Source: Cladophialophora immunda
Taxonomy: Eukaryota > Ascomycota > Eurotiomycetes > Chaetothyriales > Herpotrichiellaceae
Direction of reading: 5' to 3'
NCBI RefSeq assembly: GCF_000835495.1
Contig: NW_015622542.1
Coordinates: 1,014,485-1,078,484 of the forward strand
Length of the DNA stretch: 64,000 bases
Under the pieces are notes generated by a model that worked only from the letters and a program-made list of their open reading frames with translations, searched no databases and was not told where the DNA came from. Position numbers and translations under genes: made by a program. Shown here one piece after another: positions 11,992-23,986 of this stretch (position 1 is its first letter; each line of letters starts with the position of its first letter).

Positions 11992-13363
11992 CGATGATGA
12001 GATTGTTTGGGAAATGTAAACAGGATTTATCATGAGATTGAGGAACTGGTAAGGGGCCAACGGCTTGGGAGTGCAACGGCGGCAACGAGACTGGCGATTG
12101 CACTATGGAGGCGGCATCAAGCTGTGAGGCCGTGTTCGAATTCCTTTCATAGTGTTGGCTATTCCTACACTGACTGTATGAATTGACATTGATATTTGAT
12201 CTTCGTCCAAGCTCCGGCACAAGGCTGTCGCATGATCGAGCAGCAGATGTTCTCGACGAGGCTGTACCATTCAAGGAACCACCGTCGGACCTCTTGGATC
12301 AACTACTTCACGGCTGATCAAGCAGGACAATCAACCAGACCGTGATCCCATCAGGATTCAATAGAGATTCACTATACTGATCTTCGCCAACCTCACCCTC
12401 TCTCTACACCTTCCCCAATTAACACAAGCATCTCTCTAAGATCAACCTTCGCCAAGGTAGACCTCGATTTTCAACTATATTAACCCCCTCGTTTTTCGGA
12501 TTCTTTGCAGCTTGTTCTTTCTTTTCTTTTTCCTTCCCTCGAGTTGCCCAAGGTAAGGCGTAGCGTAGGCAAAACTGAGGCGCCTTTCCAGTCCAGCAGG
12601 GCGTGTGTGAGCTATTTCCCCTCTTCTTCTCTCTTTGTTTGGTCTCTCTTCTTCTCTTTGTTTCTGGGCTCTGGTTCACACCAGATCCTGGCCAGGCAGC
12701 CTGGACTGGAAGGTGGGCGGTTGGAGGGAACCTCAATATGCTATGCCATCCCCTTCCCCTTACCATGTTGCTTGTTCCTACTTACTGAATCAATTGTGTC
12801 TTTAGGTCTTGTTCTTGAATGCTTTTCATCATCGCTTGGGCTTTACGCTCGACCTTGGAGAAGAGCAGTAGTGTAGAATGGCAACTGTGTGTGGGGAGAA
12901 GGGTGATTGTTGTTGTCCGCTTTCGTGGTGGCTGTTGGGAATGTCGTGTTGACAATTGCTATATTGCTTCATCACCCTTGCTCCCGATTCCTTCGCGTCC
13001 CCGAAATCCCCGTCATGACGGCCAACCCACTCACTCCCTTCGCTCATTCACATTGTCCCTGAACAGAGATCACTGCCTCTCATTGATCACCGATGTGTCG
13101 AATCTGCCAGGCACAATCTTTCACGCCGGCGAACGTTCATCGCAGCTGCTCCGTCAACTAGGATGAGAGCCAGAAACACAGTTGTAACAGCAAAAGGGCG
13201 CTATACAGGCAACAGGGACATACTCGTGGAACTGAGGTGAGACTTGCACGAAAAGGAATTCCTAGCACAACAGTCAGACAGTTACCACCATTGCGGGACG
13301 CTGACCACCCGGCAGACACAGGAGTCACGAGTCGCAGAACAGATCAACGCACACGGCACGCTC
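11992..13363. other. Intergenic, about 1.4 kb, with a pyrimidine-rich segment
   Basis: PDE1 and the DUF4267-like gene converge here, so it should contain two 3' ends. At 12500-12670 the plus strand is very T/C-rich and contains a near-duplicated CTTCTTCTCTTTGTTT-type unit. Convergent 3' ends do not explain a long pyrimidine tract of this kind, which is more typical of promoters or long 5' leaders. No conserved protein could be read in any frame. Confidence 0.45.
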
Positions 13364-13852
13364 TCATCCGAACAGGCACCAGAGACCACCCAATACCCAA
13401 AAGACCGACCTTGTCGCGTGCAACCGCGCAGCGTTCCTGTCCAAATCCCCCTCTTTGCCCTCCTCTGCAGCCCACAGATTCACCACTGCATCCACGATCG
13501 GGGTCAACGCGTTCGCAGCGATGACAATGCCGAGACATCTTTGCACAGTCAACCGGGCCATGGCCGAGCTCTGACATCGTCGTCCAAGCTGCCAGTACGC
13601 CGTAAGAGCCAGGATTGATAGCCCCAGGGCAAAATTGCGAACACCTTGAGGATAGACGTATACCATGTGCCTCGAGCTATTGGTTTTTGATGGGCTCGGT
13701 GGTGCCTCCAATACCCGTACCATGTATCCCCCAAACGCTACCGCAGCTGATGCAGGAGATATGAAGCTCCATACGCCAACAATAAGTGCTCCAGAGCCTA
13801 TCAGGGTCGTCAGAAGGGGAAGGGCCGTATGGGACAGTCGAGGAAGAGACAT
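13364..13852 (-). CDS. Small four-helix membrane protein, DUF4267-like (162 aa)
   Basis: A single-exon gene encoding a small membrane protein. Four hydrophobic segments are visible: about residues 10-32 (LLTTLIGSGALIVGVW), 70-90 (GVRNFALGLSILALTAYW), 103-125 (QRCLGIVIAANALTPIVDAV) and the C-terminal end (SVFWVLGGLWCLFG). The GVRNFALGLSILAL helix and the central Asp-Ala-Val region match the pattern I associate with the fungal DUF4267 family, whose function is unknown. The protein ends inside or directly after the last helix. No signal peptidase site is obvious. The family name is from memory and less certain than the membrane topology. Confidence 0.65.
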   Translation of the reverse strand: MSLPRLSHTALPLLTTLIGSGALIVGVWSFISPASAAVAFGGYMVRVLEAPPSPSKTNSSRHMVYVYPQGVRNFALGLSILALTAYWQLGRRCQSSAMARLTVQRCLGIVIAANALTPIVDAVVNLWAAEEGKEGDLDRNAARLHATRSVFWVLGGLWCLFG

Positions 13853-14355
13853 TTCTGCTCGAGATCTGGGTCACTCTCTCGCAGGGAAGCAAACGCTGTC
13901 GATTCGAAACCCTACCCGCATTTGCAGGCCGGCCAACCACACTTGAGTGGTACACCAAGCTCGTGGAGGGAAAAGAGCATAGCTTCACAGGGAAGAACGG
14001 ACCTGACGTCGACAGCTGAGGGGTGAAAAAGCGTATGCAAAAAGCATCCCACCGTACACTTTCTCATTGGTACTGTGGTCTAAACAGCCAAAGACACGAA
14101 ATTATGGCGACATCGGCCCCGCGGAAGAACATCAAGCCAAAGGCTCGCTTCTTCTCCAACTCTCAGGTGATTGATCATACACACATTGCCATTGCAAAAC
14201 ATTGGCAGCAATTCTCCCAGCTAACAAGTTTCTTCCTATTTAACAAGGGCTAAAATAAAGGTTTGCAGGGATACCAGGCTTTTCGAAGGACCCTCTGTCA
14301 ATCCAACTGCGCCGAGCTTCATCTCAAGGAAAACAGTAAAACGAAAGTCGTGGAG
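13853..14355. other. Intergenic, about 0.5 kb, divergent promoter
   Basis: Shared upstream region of the minus-strand DUF4267-like gene and the plus-strand cupin gene. The cupin frame is open back to 14263, but that upstream part (with ATG-like starts) has no cupin-family similarity and is treated as leader. No other feature seen. Confidence 0.5.
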
Positions 14356-14931
14356 ATGTCCGAGCAGCACTCCCACTCCCATTCTCACCATCATTCCCAT
14401 GGTCACGACCACTCCCACTCTGGGCCAGCCCATCTCTTCCAAGCAACCTCCTCCAGCGATCAACCACCTGATGGATGGAGAGAAAGCGGCGTCCGGGTTA
14501 TTCCCGGAGACAGCCTTGACGCCAACACGGCCCAGACGCCAGGAATGAATCGCGCCGCCGCCATAACCACGGCGAGAGTAGGGGCTCAAAAACTGTGGGC
14601 CGGGACGGTCAAGATTCACCCAAACGCCAAAACCGGCGCCCACCACCACGGCCATTTGGAGAGCGTCATCTACGTGGTCAAAGGCAAGGCACGGATGCGA
14701 TGGGGCGACAGGCTGGAATATACCGCGGAGGCGGGGCCGGGGGACTTCATATACGTCCCTCCTTACGTGCCACACCAGGAGATCAATGCGAAGGAAGACG
14801 AAGAGCTGGAGTGTGTGTTGATGAGGAGCGACGGCGAGGCGATTGCGGTGAACTTGCCTGATGTCGTCCCGGCGGAAAACCCTGAGGGCGTGAAATGGAT
14901 TGATCCCACGCACCCGACGGGAGGCGTGTGA
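14356..14931 (+). CDS. Cupin-domain protein with His-rich N-terminus (191 aa)
   Basis: A single-domain cupin. The N-terminal ~25 residues are a His/Ser run (starting MSEQHSHSHSHHHSHGHD), followed by a linker and one cupin barrel at about residues 80-165. Cupin motif 1 is GAHHHGHLESVIYVVKG, with three His and a Glu able to bind a metal; motif 2 is GDFIYVPPYVPHQEIN, with the second His ligand. I recall very similar proteins in bacteria (the LWAG...HPNAKTGAHHHG pattern), so the family crosses kingdoms. The start at 14356 is chosen because the domain and His tract begin there; the frame is open upstream to 14263. The reaction is unknown. The His tract could store or deliver metal to the active site, which is inference. 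Confidence 0.8.
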   Translation: MSEQHSHSHSHHHSHGHDHSHSGPAHLFQATSSSDQPPDGWRESGVRVIPGDSLDANTAQTPGMNRAAAITTARVGAQKLWAGTVKIHPNAKTGAHHHGHLESVIYVVKGKARMRWGDRLEYTAEAGPGDFIYVPPYVPHQEINAKEDEELECVLMRSDGEAIAVNLPDVVPAENPEGVKWIDPTHPTGGV

Positions 14932-15618
14932 TCGGGTCTTTTCCATCCACAAAATTATATCAGATATACAAAATGGCAACGACGAGTTCCGATGTGCTCT
15001 TGATATGCAGTTCTGGCTGTGACGCCCTCTCAGATGCTCTTGAACTAGCCAGTACCGAGGACGCCTCGGTCGGAGCGCTTGATACTTGACTAACTGCCGG
15101 GCTTACAGAGGATCGCCCCATGGGACTCAACCAGGTAACAAAGATTTCCTGCAACTCCAGATCTCCTCCAAGCCTTGGCGTCTCGGGCGTATATGTCCAC
15201 CGGAACACTATATAACACACTTCTCCTCTTCTGCCAAGCGAAGTCATTTCATCAAATATGGACCTCCGGCGGACAGGTTACAACACGCACCTCCAGTATT
15301 CCCTGTTCCGACCTTGGCTTCATTGTGCTCTATACTGCTCCCAGGTAAGTCTGATGGAAGCCAAGAGGAACTAGCCAGCGACGTCTGCACCCCGCATGAC
15401 TCTGGTTCGGCATATCTGAGAGGTCTCTTGGTCCATACCGTTGCAAAAGCGAGGTAAGTGGAGTTTGTGACACCAGAAAACCCAAGCTGCGGCAAATCCC
15501 AAGCACGATCATCATAAGGTCGCAATGGGCAGGATTGCGTCTATATATACCATGTGGCCGAAGTGCCCAGGTGAGGCACCACAGGCGACTGCTCTCTTGC
15601 CTTGTGGTTGTGGCTAGC
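14932..15618. other. Intergenic, about 0.7 kb
   Basis: Downstream of the cupin gene and upstream of the first carboxylesterase. It contains TATA-like sequences at about 15208 (CTATATAACAC) and 15542. No coding region is supported. Confidence 0.5.
15542..15549 (+). promoter_or_regulatory. TATA-like box of carboxylesterase 1
   Basis: An eight-base TATATATA lies 70 bp before the predicted start codon at 15619, a usual distance for a core promoter element with a short leader in fungi. It was assigned by position and composition only. Confidence 0.45.
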
Positions 15619-17479
<1,861 letters not shown>

Positions 17480-19107
17480 GAGTGTATCTTGATAGCTTGG
17501 CGTGAATCTGATCTGGTGAGATCGAGCAATGGCCGCAATTGAAAAGAATCGGAAAGAAAATGGGGAAGGGGTGGGAGGAGGAAGTATGAAGGCTCCGTGG
17601 CCAAATAGATCCGTCGATTGTCGTTGTGCTTGGGGATCACCAAGCTCGTGTCCACACGGTAGATTCGTCGTCAATTCATAGTCTAGTTGTGCTCGTGGTT
17701 TCGGCGCGGCACACCATGGTCTAGTTGGTGACAGCCACCAGTTCACGGGATATAAGATAGCGAACGTCCATGAGCATCGCAACGGAATTCGCGGCAGAAC
17801 TCTATGGAAAGGCTTGCTGTAGAGCATAAGACTACTCCCACAACGTAATTGTCTAGATAAATCTCTTAGCGCCAGAAGTCTAATAAGAACATAGCGCGGA
17901 CACAATCTGTTAAGGCGCCCCTTCGTATAGTTGCTTTACCATATTCATTTTGGTGTCGGCTCCAAGGGTGCTTCGATAGGTGGATTTATGTATGTCATCT
18001 GGCTCAGCGAGTCATTGTCCTATATCGCCGAGACCTTTCCGGACTGTTGGTACAACGAGGCTTTGCCCTGAAAAGGAAGCCTGAGAAGGAGCCTTTCTCC
18101 TCTTTTGATATAGCGGCCTATCACCTAATACTCCGCAGCGCAGCTTCCTCGGCACGGAGCAGAAGTCGAAAAGAAAAAGGGATTTTATGGCGGGATCTAT
18201 ATAAAGCCTAGTGAGGCATAGGCTAACCCCCGGATTTAACCCCGGCTAACCAAACCAAGCTTTTGCCATGCTTCTCCGCTGTGGGTCGAGCTATGGCCCG
18301 TGTACTCCACCATTTATATGCTCTTCACGTCGGTCACTCTCCTCGACCCAGAGAGTCGTGGAATGAGCCTCTTCAGTATAGGTTTAAGAGTTGATTGCGG
18401 CAGAGACCGCCTTTGACTCTTCTAAAGAAAGTCAACTCTACCATCAATGAACACCGCTACGGCAACATCAGTGGCAAACTCTCCCTTCCCAACCCTCGAT
18501 CCATGCCAGCGTCATCGACTCCTAGTGCCAGCCATGCAAGGCTAAAAGCACCTCCAGGACCGGACAAACTCCATCAATCAAGCTCTGTGCAACTTGCGTA
18601 CCCTTAACCACCCACATTCTAGCACTGTGGACGGACTCCCAACTCTAATACTCGCATGATCCTTTGCACGACGGATCTCGAAACACTCCACCAACGCGGG
18701 GTATATCTCGCTCGCGTCCTCTCGTATGCCACCTAGCAATCCGAGTGGAGGACTGTCCTCGCCGTATTATCCGCTGCCAGATCCGAGCCGATCATATTGC
18801 GTCGATGATGCGTCCTCCCGGCGTCATATCCAACTGCCGAGACCGTTTCACTCGCAGCTTTTACATGTAGCCCAGTGTCACAGGATGCATGGTAGCCCCG
18901 CGCAGACGAGATCAAATTACACCGAGGTGAACATAGCTATAGACTTGCCTGCAAAAGGCGGTGCCGTGTTAACCAGGCCAGGGAACGTGGCCATATAAAA
19001 ACGTCCGGGACGGTTGCTATCATGGTGCGTGCGTCTCCTCTGCTTCTGTGTTTCGATCCATCCCTGAGCTTCTTAGGGAAGTATTCTATTCATCGTACGT
19101 GGTAGCT
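17480..19107. other. Intergenic, about 1.6 kb between the two esterases
   Basis: No coding region is supported. At 18185-18255 there is a segment with repeated GGCTAACC words around an inverted AT core (GGCTAACCCCCGG, ATTTAA, CCCCGGCTAACC), and a GATATA-rich, TAG-rich stretch before it, which could be a remnant of a mobile element. A TATA-like box for esterase 2 is at 18994. Confidence 0.45.
18994..19000 (+). promoter_or_regulatory. TATA-like box of carboxylesterase 2
   Basis: TATAAAA, 108 bp upstream of the ATG at 19108. Assigned by position and consensus only. Confidence 0.45.
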
Positions 19108-21011
19108 ATGAAAATCTCAACGCTAACACTTGCCTGGTTGTACTCCAGCTGCTGGGGTCTCTGGGGTCTGGTCCTCGCGCAGAGCTTGCCGCAGGTCGAC
19201 TTAGGCTACCAGATACAGCAAGCATCCTCCTTTAACGTACGCCATCTCCCACAATCCATCAAAGCAAAACCAAAGTTGACTAAGCCGGCTACGCTGGCCA
19301 CAGGCTACAGGTCAAGTATACAATTTCAGCAACATCCGCTACGCCCAGCCACCACTGGGCAAGCTTCGTTTTGCAGCTCCCGTGCCTCCGACGGGGCGCA
19401 ACACGACCGTACAAGACGGCAGCGTTGGCGCGATCTGCCCTCAGGCGAACCCGGACTGGATCGCCATCGGCGAGGCATACACTGCCGCCTTCGCGGCGGG
19501 GAAGCCGTTCAACTACAGCGCCGTGGCCGCCCAGCTCCAAGCCAACCCGCCAAAGCCTTCTCCGCCTGACCCGAGGATCAAGGAAGACTGCTTGTTTCTC
19601 GACGTGTTTGTGCCAAAGTCTGTTTTTGACAAGGCACAGAACAAGACCAGTGGATACAAGGGTGCTCCGGTGCTTGTCTGGTGAGTTTAGTTTTGCTCTT
19701 GGGACGTGTTTGTGTCGCTGTGACGGTGGGTCGACTGAAATGGGGATGTCTTTTGGAATGTCGGACCCGTCATGGTCACGACCATAGAGTCGACCTATAT
19801 TGCTGACATGGCCTTCTCGCAGGATATACGGGGGTGGGTATACGGCAGGCTCAAAGGCGGGATCTGGCAATCCGTCCGGTCTCATCCACACCAGCCAGAC
19901 CAACGGCTCGGATGGAATCGTGTTCGTCGAGCTGAACTACAGGCTCGGAGCATTTGGCTGGCTGTCTGGCCCCACGGTGGAAGCCGCCGAGGGTGGCGTG
20001 TCCAACGCCGGTCTGTACGACCAGCGGTTGGCGCTCGAGTGGGTGCAGACGAACATTCACCTGTTCGGAGGGGACCCCAGCCGGGTCACCATCATGGGCG
20101 AGTCTGCCGGCGGCGGGTCGGTGATCCACCAGATGACCGCGTACGGCGGGCTGAAGCCGGTGCCCTTCCAGCAGGCGATCCCCCAGTCGGGCGCCTGGCT
20201 GCCGGTCTCGAGCAACTTCCAGAAGGAAAACACGACGCAGGCGTTCCTGGCGCTGCTCAACGTGACGTCGATCGAGGACGCCCGCGACCTCCCGTCCTCG
20301 GTCGTCATGGCCGCCAACGCCATGCAGGTCGGCCTGTCCAACTACGGCGCCTTCACCTACGGCCCCGTCGTCGACGGGGCCTTCGTGCCCGACCAGCCCG
20401 GCCGGCTGCTGGCACGGGGCCAGTTCGCGCAGGCGGTCAAGGTCATGGCCGGCCACAACACCAACGAGGGCCCCCTGTTCAGCGACCCGCGCATCCGCAC
20501 CGACGCCGACGAGGCCGCCTGGCTGCGACTCAGCCTGCCCGACATTTCCGACTCGGCGGTCGCTTACCTGCTGGGGACGCTGTACCCGGCGACCTACGAC
20601 GGCTCGTCCTCCTCGCTGCCGTACCGCACGCCGACGGAGCGCGCGACCCTGATCGTCCAGGAGGGCTACTTCACCTGCAACGTCAACTACATGGGCAAGG
20701 CCTACGGCGCGGACATCGCCGAGTACCAGTTCGCGGTCCCACCCGCGCTGCACGGCCAGGACGTGCCGTACACGTTCTTCAACGGCGCGGTGAACGGCTC
20801 CGGCGTCGTGGCCCCCGTCGCGCAGGAGCTGCAGCGGTACATCGTCGACTTTGTCCAGACGGGCAGCGCCAACGGGCCCGGCGTGCCCTTCTTCCCCCTC
20901 TACGGTTCGGGTGCGGTCGAAACCGTCCTCAACGTCACGGGCATCACGCACATGACTGACCCGGACGTCAACCGTCGCTGTGCCTGGTGGCAGAAAGCGC
21001 TCTACTATTAG
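19108..21011 (+). CDS. Secreted type-B carboxylesterase/lipase 2 (564 aa, 3 exons)
   Basis: A second extracellular carboxylesterase. Exons are 19108-19236, 19304-19680 and 19823-21011. The signal peptide covers about residues 1-24, ending in a GLVLA-QS cleavage region. The family landmarks are SNIRYAQPPLGKLRFAAPVP near the N-terminus, EDCLFLDVF, the oxyanion strand WIYGGGYTAG formed across the second splice junction, and the nucleophile elbow MGESAGGGS. A putative acid lies in GHNTNEGPL. The catalytic His is less obvious: the position expected from esterase 1 reads DVPYTFFNG, with no His there, though a His lies just before it in ALHGQD. Exon 3 is extremely GC-rich, which also opens a 420-codon chance frame on the opposite strand. 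Several NxS/T sequons fit a secreted protein. Confidence 0.9.
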
Positions 21012-21723
21012 ATTCGGGATAGGAGGTGCATATGTACAAGGCTTTCCATGTGGAGACCATCGACCATGCGCCTGACAGCGACGTACGTTGTGTTCTTGTT
21101 TGTGGCTGTTCATAATTCCTATGGCATCACGAAACGGCTGTTTATAACCACTGTGTCAAGGCACAGGGGCACCGATGCCATACATAACCCCTTCCTATAG
21201 TTGACAACCTTCTCCTTGACTCTTGCCTCAAACATATGTTCCATCCAAACCTTTCAGCCTCATATGCCAGAGGACACTGGCATGCGTGAGTAGTCCCCTC
21301 CGAAGGGCTTTAACGCGTACTATTCGTGGGCCCCTCGTGATGGCCTCACTCCATCTCTCCTCACAGTCTTGGAGACCATGCCCCGGATCGTAAGGGTATT
21401 TTTCCACCCCGAACATATGGTGAATGTCTTCTAGACAGCTGAGAGTTGAAACATGGGACAGGAGGTGCCGGATTCTGAGCTTGAGCTTGAGCTTGAGCTT
21501 GATTGTTTTTGTCTCTCTGACGATACTGGCATAAATTGCAGTCCCCATAGTCTCAAACCATTGCTTCGCAACAATAATGTTGTCTGCGGCTCGGAGCGTC
21601 TGGGCTCTGGCCATGGTCATCCAAGACACAGTCACGACTTCCCTGGCTTCAGCAGCACGACTCTGTTCTCACTAGCACCGAGGTGGTGACTTGAGTGGAA
21701 AATGGCAAAACGCAGGAACATTT
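21012..21723. other. Intergenic, about 0.7 kb, convergent 3' ends
   Basis: Between esterase 2 (+) and the Ssu1-like gene (-). It contains a short hexamer repeat at 21477-21501. Frames at 21228-21689 are chance and include the translated repeat. Confidence 0.5.
21477..21501 (+). repeat. GAGCTT hexamer microsatellite, about four copies
   Basis: The unit GAGCTT repeats without interruption for about four copies. It is in a convergent intergenic region and reads as Glu-Leu or Leu-Lys repeats in the open frames over it, which explains those frames. Confidence 0.85.
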
Positions 21724-23360
21724 TCAACGCCCGGGCATTTTCTCTTTATCCGCCATTCCATCGTCCTTATTCGCGTCTTCGTCGTCGCCCTTGGCAGGCA
21801 AATTCTTCAAGCACGGGGCATAGAACAGCTGTCCGCTCCAGGCGCCCTTGGCCGTCCCCGCCGCGACGACGCACCACAGCATGATGACGGCGACGCTGAA
21901 GATGGTGCCGAGCACCTTGAAGAACTCGCTCGGCATCTCCACGCCAAACGTCATGGTCGAGATGGCGTACACGCCCAGCGGGAACGTGAAGCCCCACCAG
22001 CCCATGTTGAACGGGAACGGGCGCGTCGAGTAGATGGTCGCGAGGGCGAAGACGAGCCAGCAGAGCCCGAACCCCCACATGATCAGCGCCACGAAGAAAC
22101 CGAGCACGTAGACCACGTCGCCTGCCACGGGGAGGTTGTGGAAGAAGTGCACCCGCGGAAACACGAGCCGCGACACCTTGCCCAGGTACATGATCGTGTA
22201 GCCGCCCATTCCGAGAGGGCCCAGAGGAAGGAACGAGGAGACGACGACTTCGCGCGGCGGGAGTTTGTGCAAGGCCAGGCGCTGGTAGTACATGACCAGC
22301 ACCGTGATGGCGAGGGGAGTTGCTGTCTCTTCGTTAGCAGTGGGCCAAGCGTGGGAGATGGACGTTAAGTTGAGGGCAAAGTCTTTGGAGAGGCGTCGCT
22401 ACAGGATTCGTAAAAGTACTTACCCATACCCCACATTACATACGAAGTGATCAACGTCCCCAGGGCGTGGTCTGGGGAATCGAGCAGTTCGGCAATCTCA
22501 CTTCCTAGAGACAGTTTATCAACACCACTACCGCTCCTTCAAGTAGCAAACGGACAGCCCGTGGTTTCGGGGTATGGGAAGGGAGGGGGGTTGAGGAGTT
22601 GATGCTTACCTGCCCCAGAAGCTACAATGGTACTCGCAATCGGCAGCAGCTGTGCGGCAGTGATCCTGTCCAGGCCCTGCGAGTCGCGCTGGCTCATCAA
22701 CAGGAAGGGCAGCGACACGGTGACGGCGACGGCGACGAGGGAATCGACCATCCACGCGATCCACGCGACCCACACGCTCCAGTACCCCCAGTAGGGGCAG
22801 CACAGGAAGATCCAGCTCTCGACCAACGTGGCGAAGCCCATGGGGATGGTGCCGAGGAAGAGCGAGTTGTTGGGGTCGGCGATCATGACGGACCAGATGG
22901 CCGGGTAGAGCGTGTAGCGCAGCAGCGAGGCGAGGAAGGCCAGGGCGAAGAGGGCGCTATTGAGCACGAAGAAGGCCACCGAGAGCCAGTACAGCCAGCG
23001 CGCCTTGAAGGGGATGGTGATCAGCAGCAGCGAGCAGATGCCCGTCCCCATGGTCACGCTGAACCACGACGGCGAGAAGTTGCGCACCACCCGCCGCCAG
23101 CCCACGTCGTACTTGGAGCGCGGCGCATCCGGCGACGGCGACGACGGCGACGATGACGACTTGGAGACGGTCGTGATGGACTCGGTGTCTCCTGAAGGGT
23201 CGGATCGGCGGATCACTTTCTGGGTTTGGGTATTGCTGCTCCGCGAGCGCAGGCGGTTGAAGTCCGGCCGCGAGACCATCTGGCTGGCCGGGATTGTCAT
23301 GGCAGGGTTGTTGGAGGCCATGCGCTCCATTCTGGCGTCTTCGTCGTCCGGGTCAATCAT
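21724..23360 (-). CDS. SSU1: Ssu1-like sulfite efflux / TDT-family transporter (476 aa, 3 exons)
   Basis: A plasma-membrane transporter of the tellurite-resistance/dicarboxylate (SLAC1-like) family. In yeast, Ssu1 exports sulfite. Exons are 23360-22610, 22504-22424 and 22322-21724. After a hydrophilic Ser-rich N-terminus of about 80 residues, the family entry signature NFSPSWFSVTMGTGICSLLL appears, followed by about ten hydrophobic segments. The spliced middle exon supplies AELLDSPDHALGTLITSYV, and exon 3 continues ATPLAITVLVMYYQRL. The conserved FPFNMGWWGFTFPLGVYA segment near residue 390 is typical of the family. The first ATG in frame is at 23360; no ATG lies further upstream in this frame. 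Sulfite as substrate is by homology; malate-type anions are the alternative. Confidence 0.88.
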
Positions 23361-23986
23361 GCTGGTAGATGGTGGTGCTGGATACTGAAGAAAGGGATCT
23401 CGGGCAGAGCATCTCGCTACAGAGTTGGTGTGTATATAACAATAAAATGAGGGTGGTGAGGGGACCACCAGATGACGTTGGCTGAATCTCCCTTGAGGCG
23501 ATATTGCAGTTCGGCGCGGCCATCTGGCCGGTGCTGGTCAAAGTGGCGGGCGTCATCCACTCCAGCTACGCTTAGTAAAGCAAGTCACTACGGGCAATAA
23601 TAGGCAACCCACTAGCGCCCACTAACCGCATAGATAGCCTAAAGATAGCGGTCTAGGCTCGCTAATAGGAGCTCTCTAGTAACTAACTACCGGGCGACTC
23701 AGCCTTGTCAAAAAGCATACCAGGTAGTGTCCAGTCCCAGTAATCCAAAGAAAGCCAATACGTGTCGAATAGGTGGTCGAGCTATTCCACGAACAATCTG
23801 TCCTCCGAGCTCAGATGTTGATCCGAAATGCTTTTCTACCAAACAACAATATTTCTCCTTGGACCAAGTGTTGAGTGTAACTAACCCATATGCTCAGCTG
23901 CTTCAACCAGATACCAAGGTCACAAAATCAAAGGTGCAATGTTTATTTGATCCGCCACGCTTCTGCGCAAGGCCGTTGCTGCCCAT
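23361..23986. other. Intergenic, about 0.6 kb, with repeat-like segment
   Basis: It holds the upstream region of the Ssu1-like gene, including a TATA-like sequence at about 23431-23439 on the minus strand, and a CTA/TAG-dense segment at about 23570-23720 that looks like a decayed repeat. Confidence 0.5.
23570..23720. repeat. CTA/TAG-dense degenerate segment, possible repeat relic
   Basis: This stretch is made of short words such as CCCACTAAC, CTAATAGG, TAACTAACTA and TAGATAGCC and stands out from the flanking promoter sequence. Its 15-mer at 23611-23625 (ACTAGCGCCCACTAA) differs by one base from one at 62495-62509. No terminal repeats or coding capacity were found, so a specific element cannot be named. 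Confidence 0.4.

Noticed and set aside
17714..17790. tRNA-like D-arm word (GGTCTAGTTGGT) after esterase 1
   Set aside because: No matching acceptor stem or GTTCGA-type T-arm at the right distance, so it is not a tRNA gene.
19851..21113. Long open frame (420 codons) on the minus strand across esterase 2
   Set aside because: It is the shadow of a GC3-rich real gene: composition is Arg/Gly/Val-rich, there is no domain, and the plus-strand frame has all esterase motifs.
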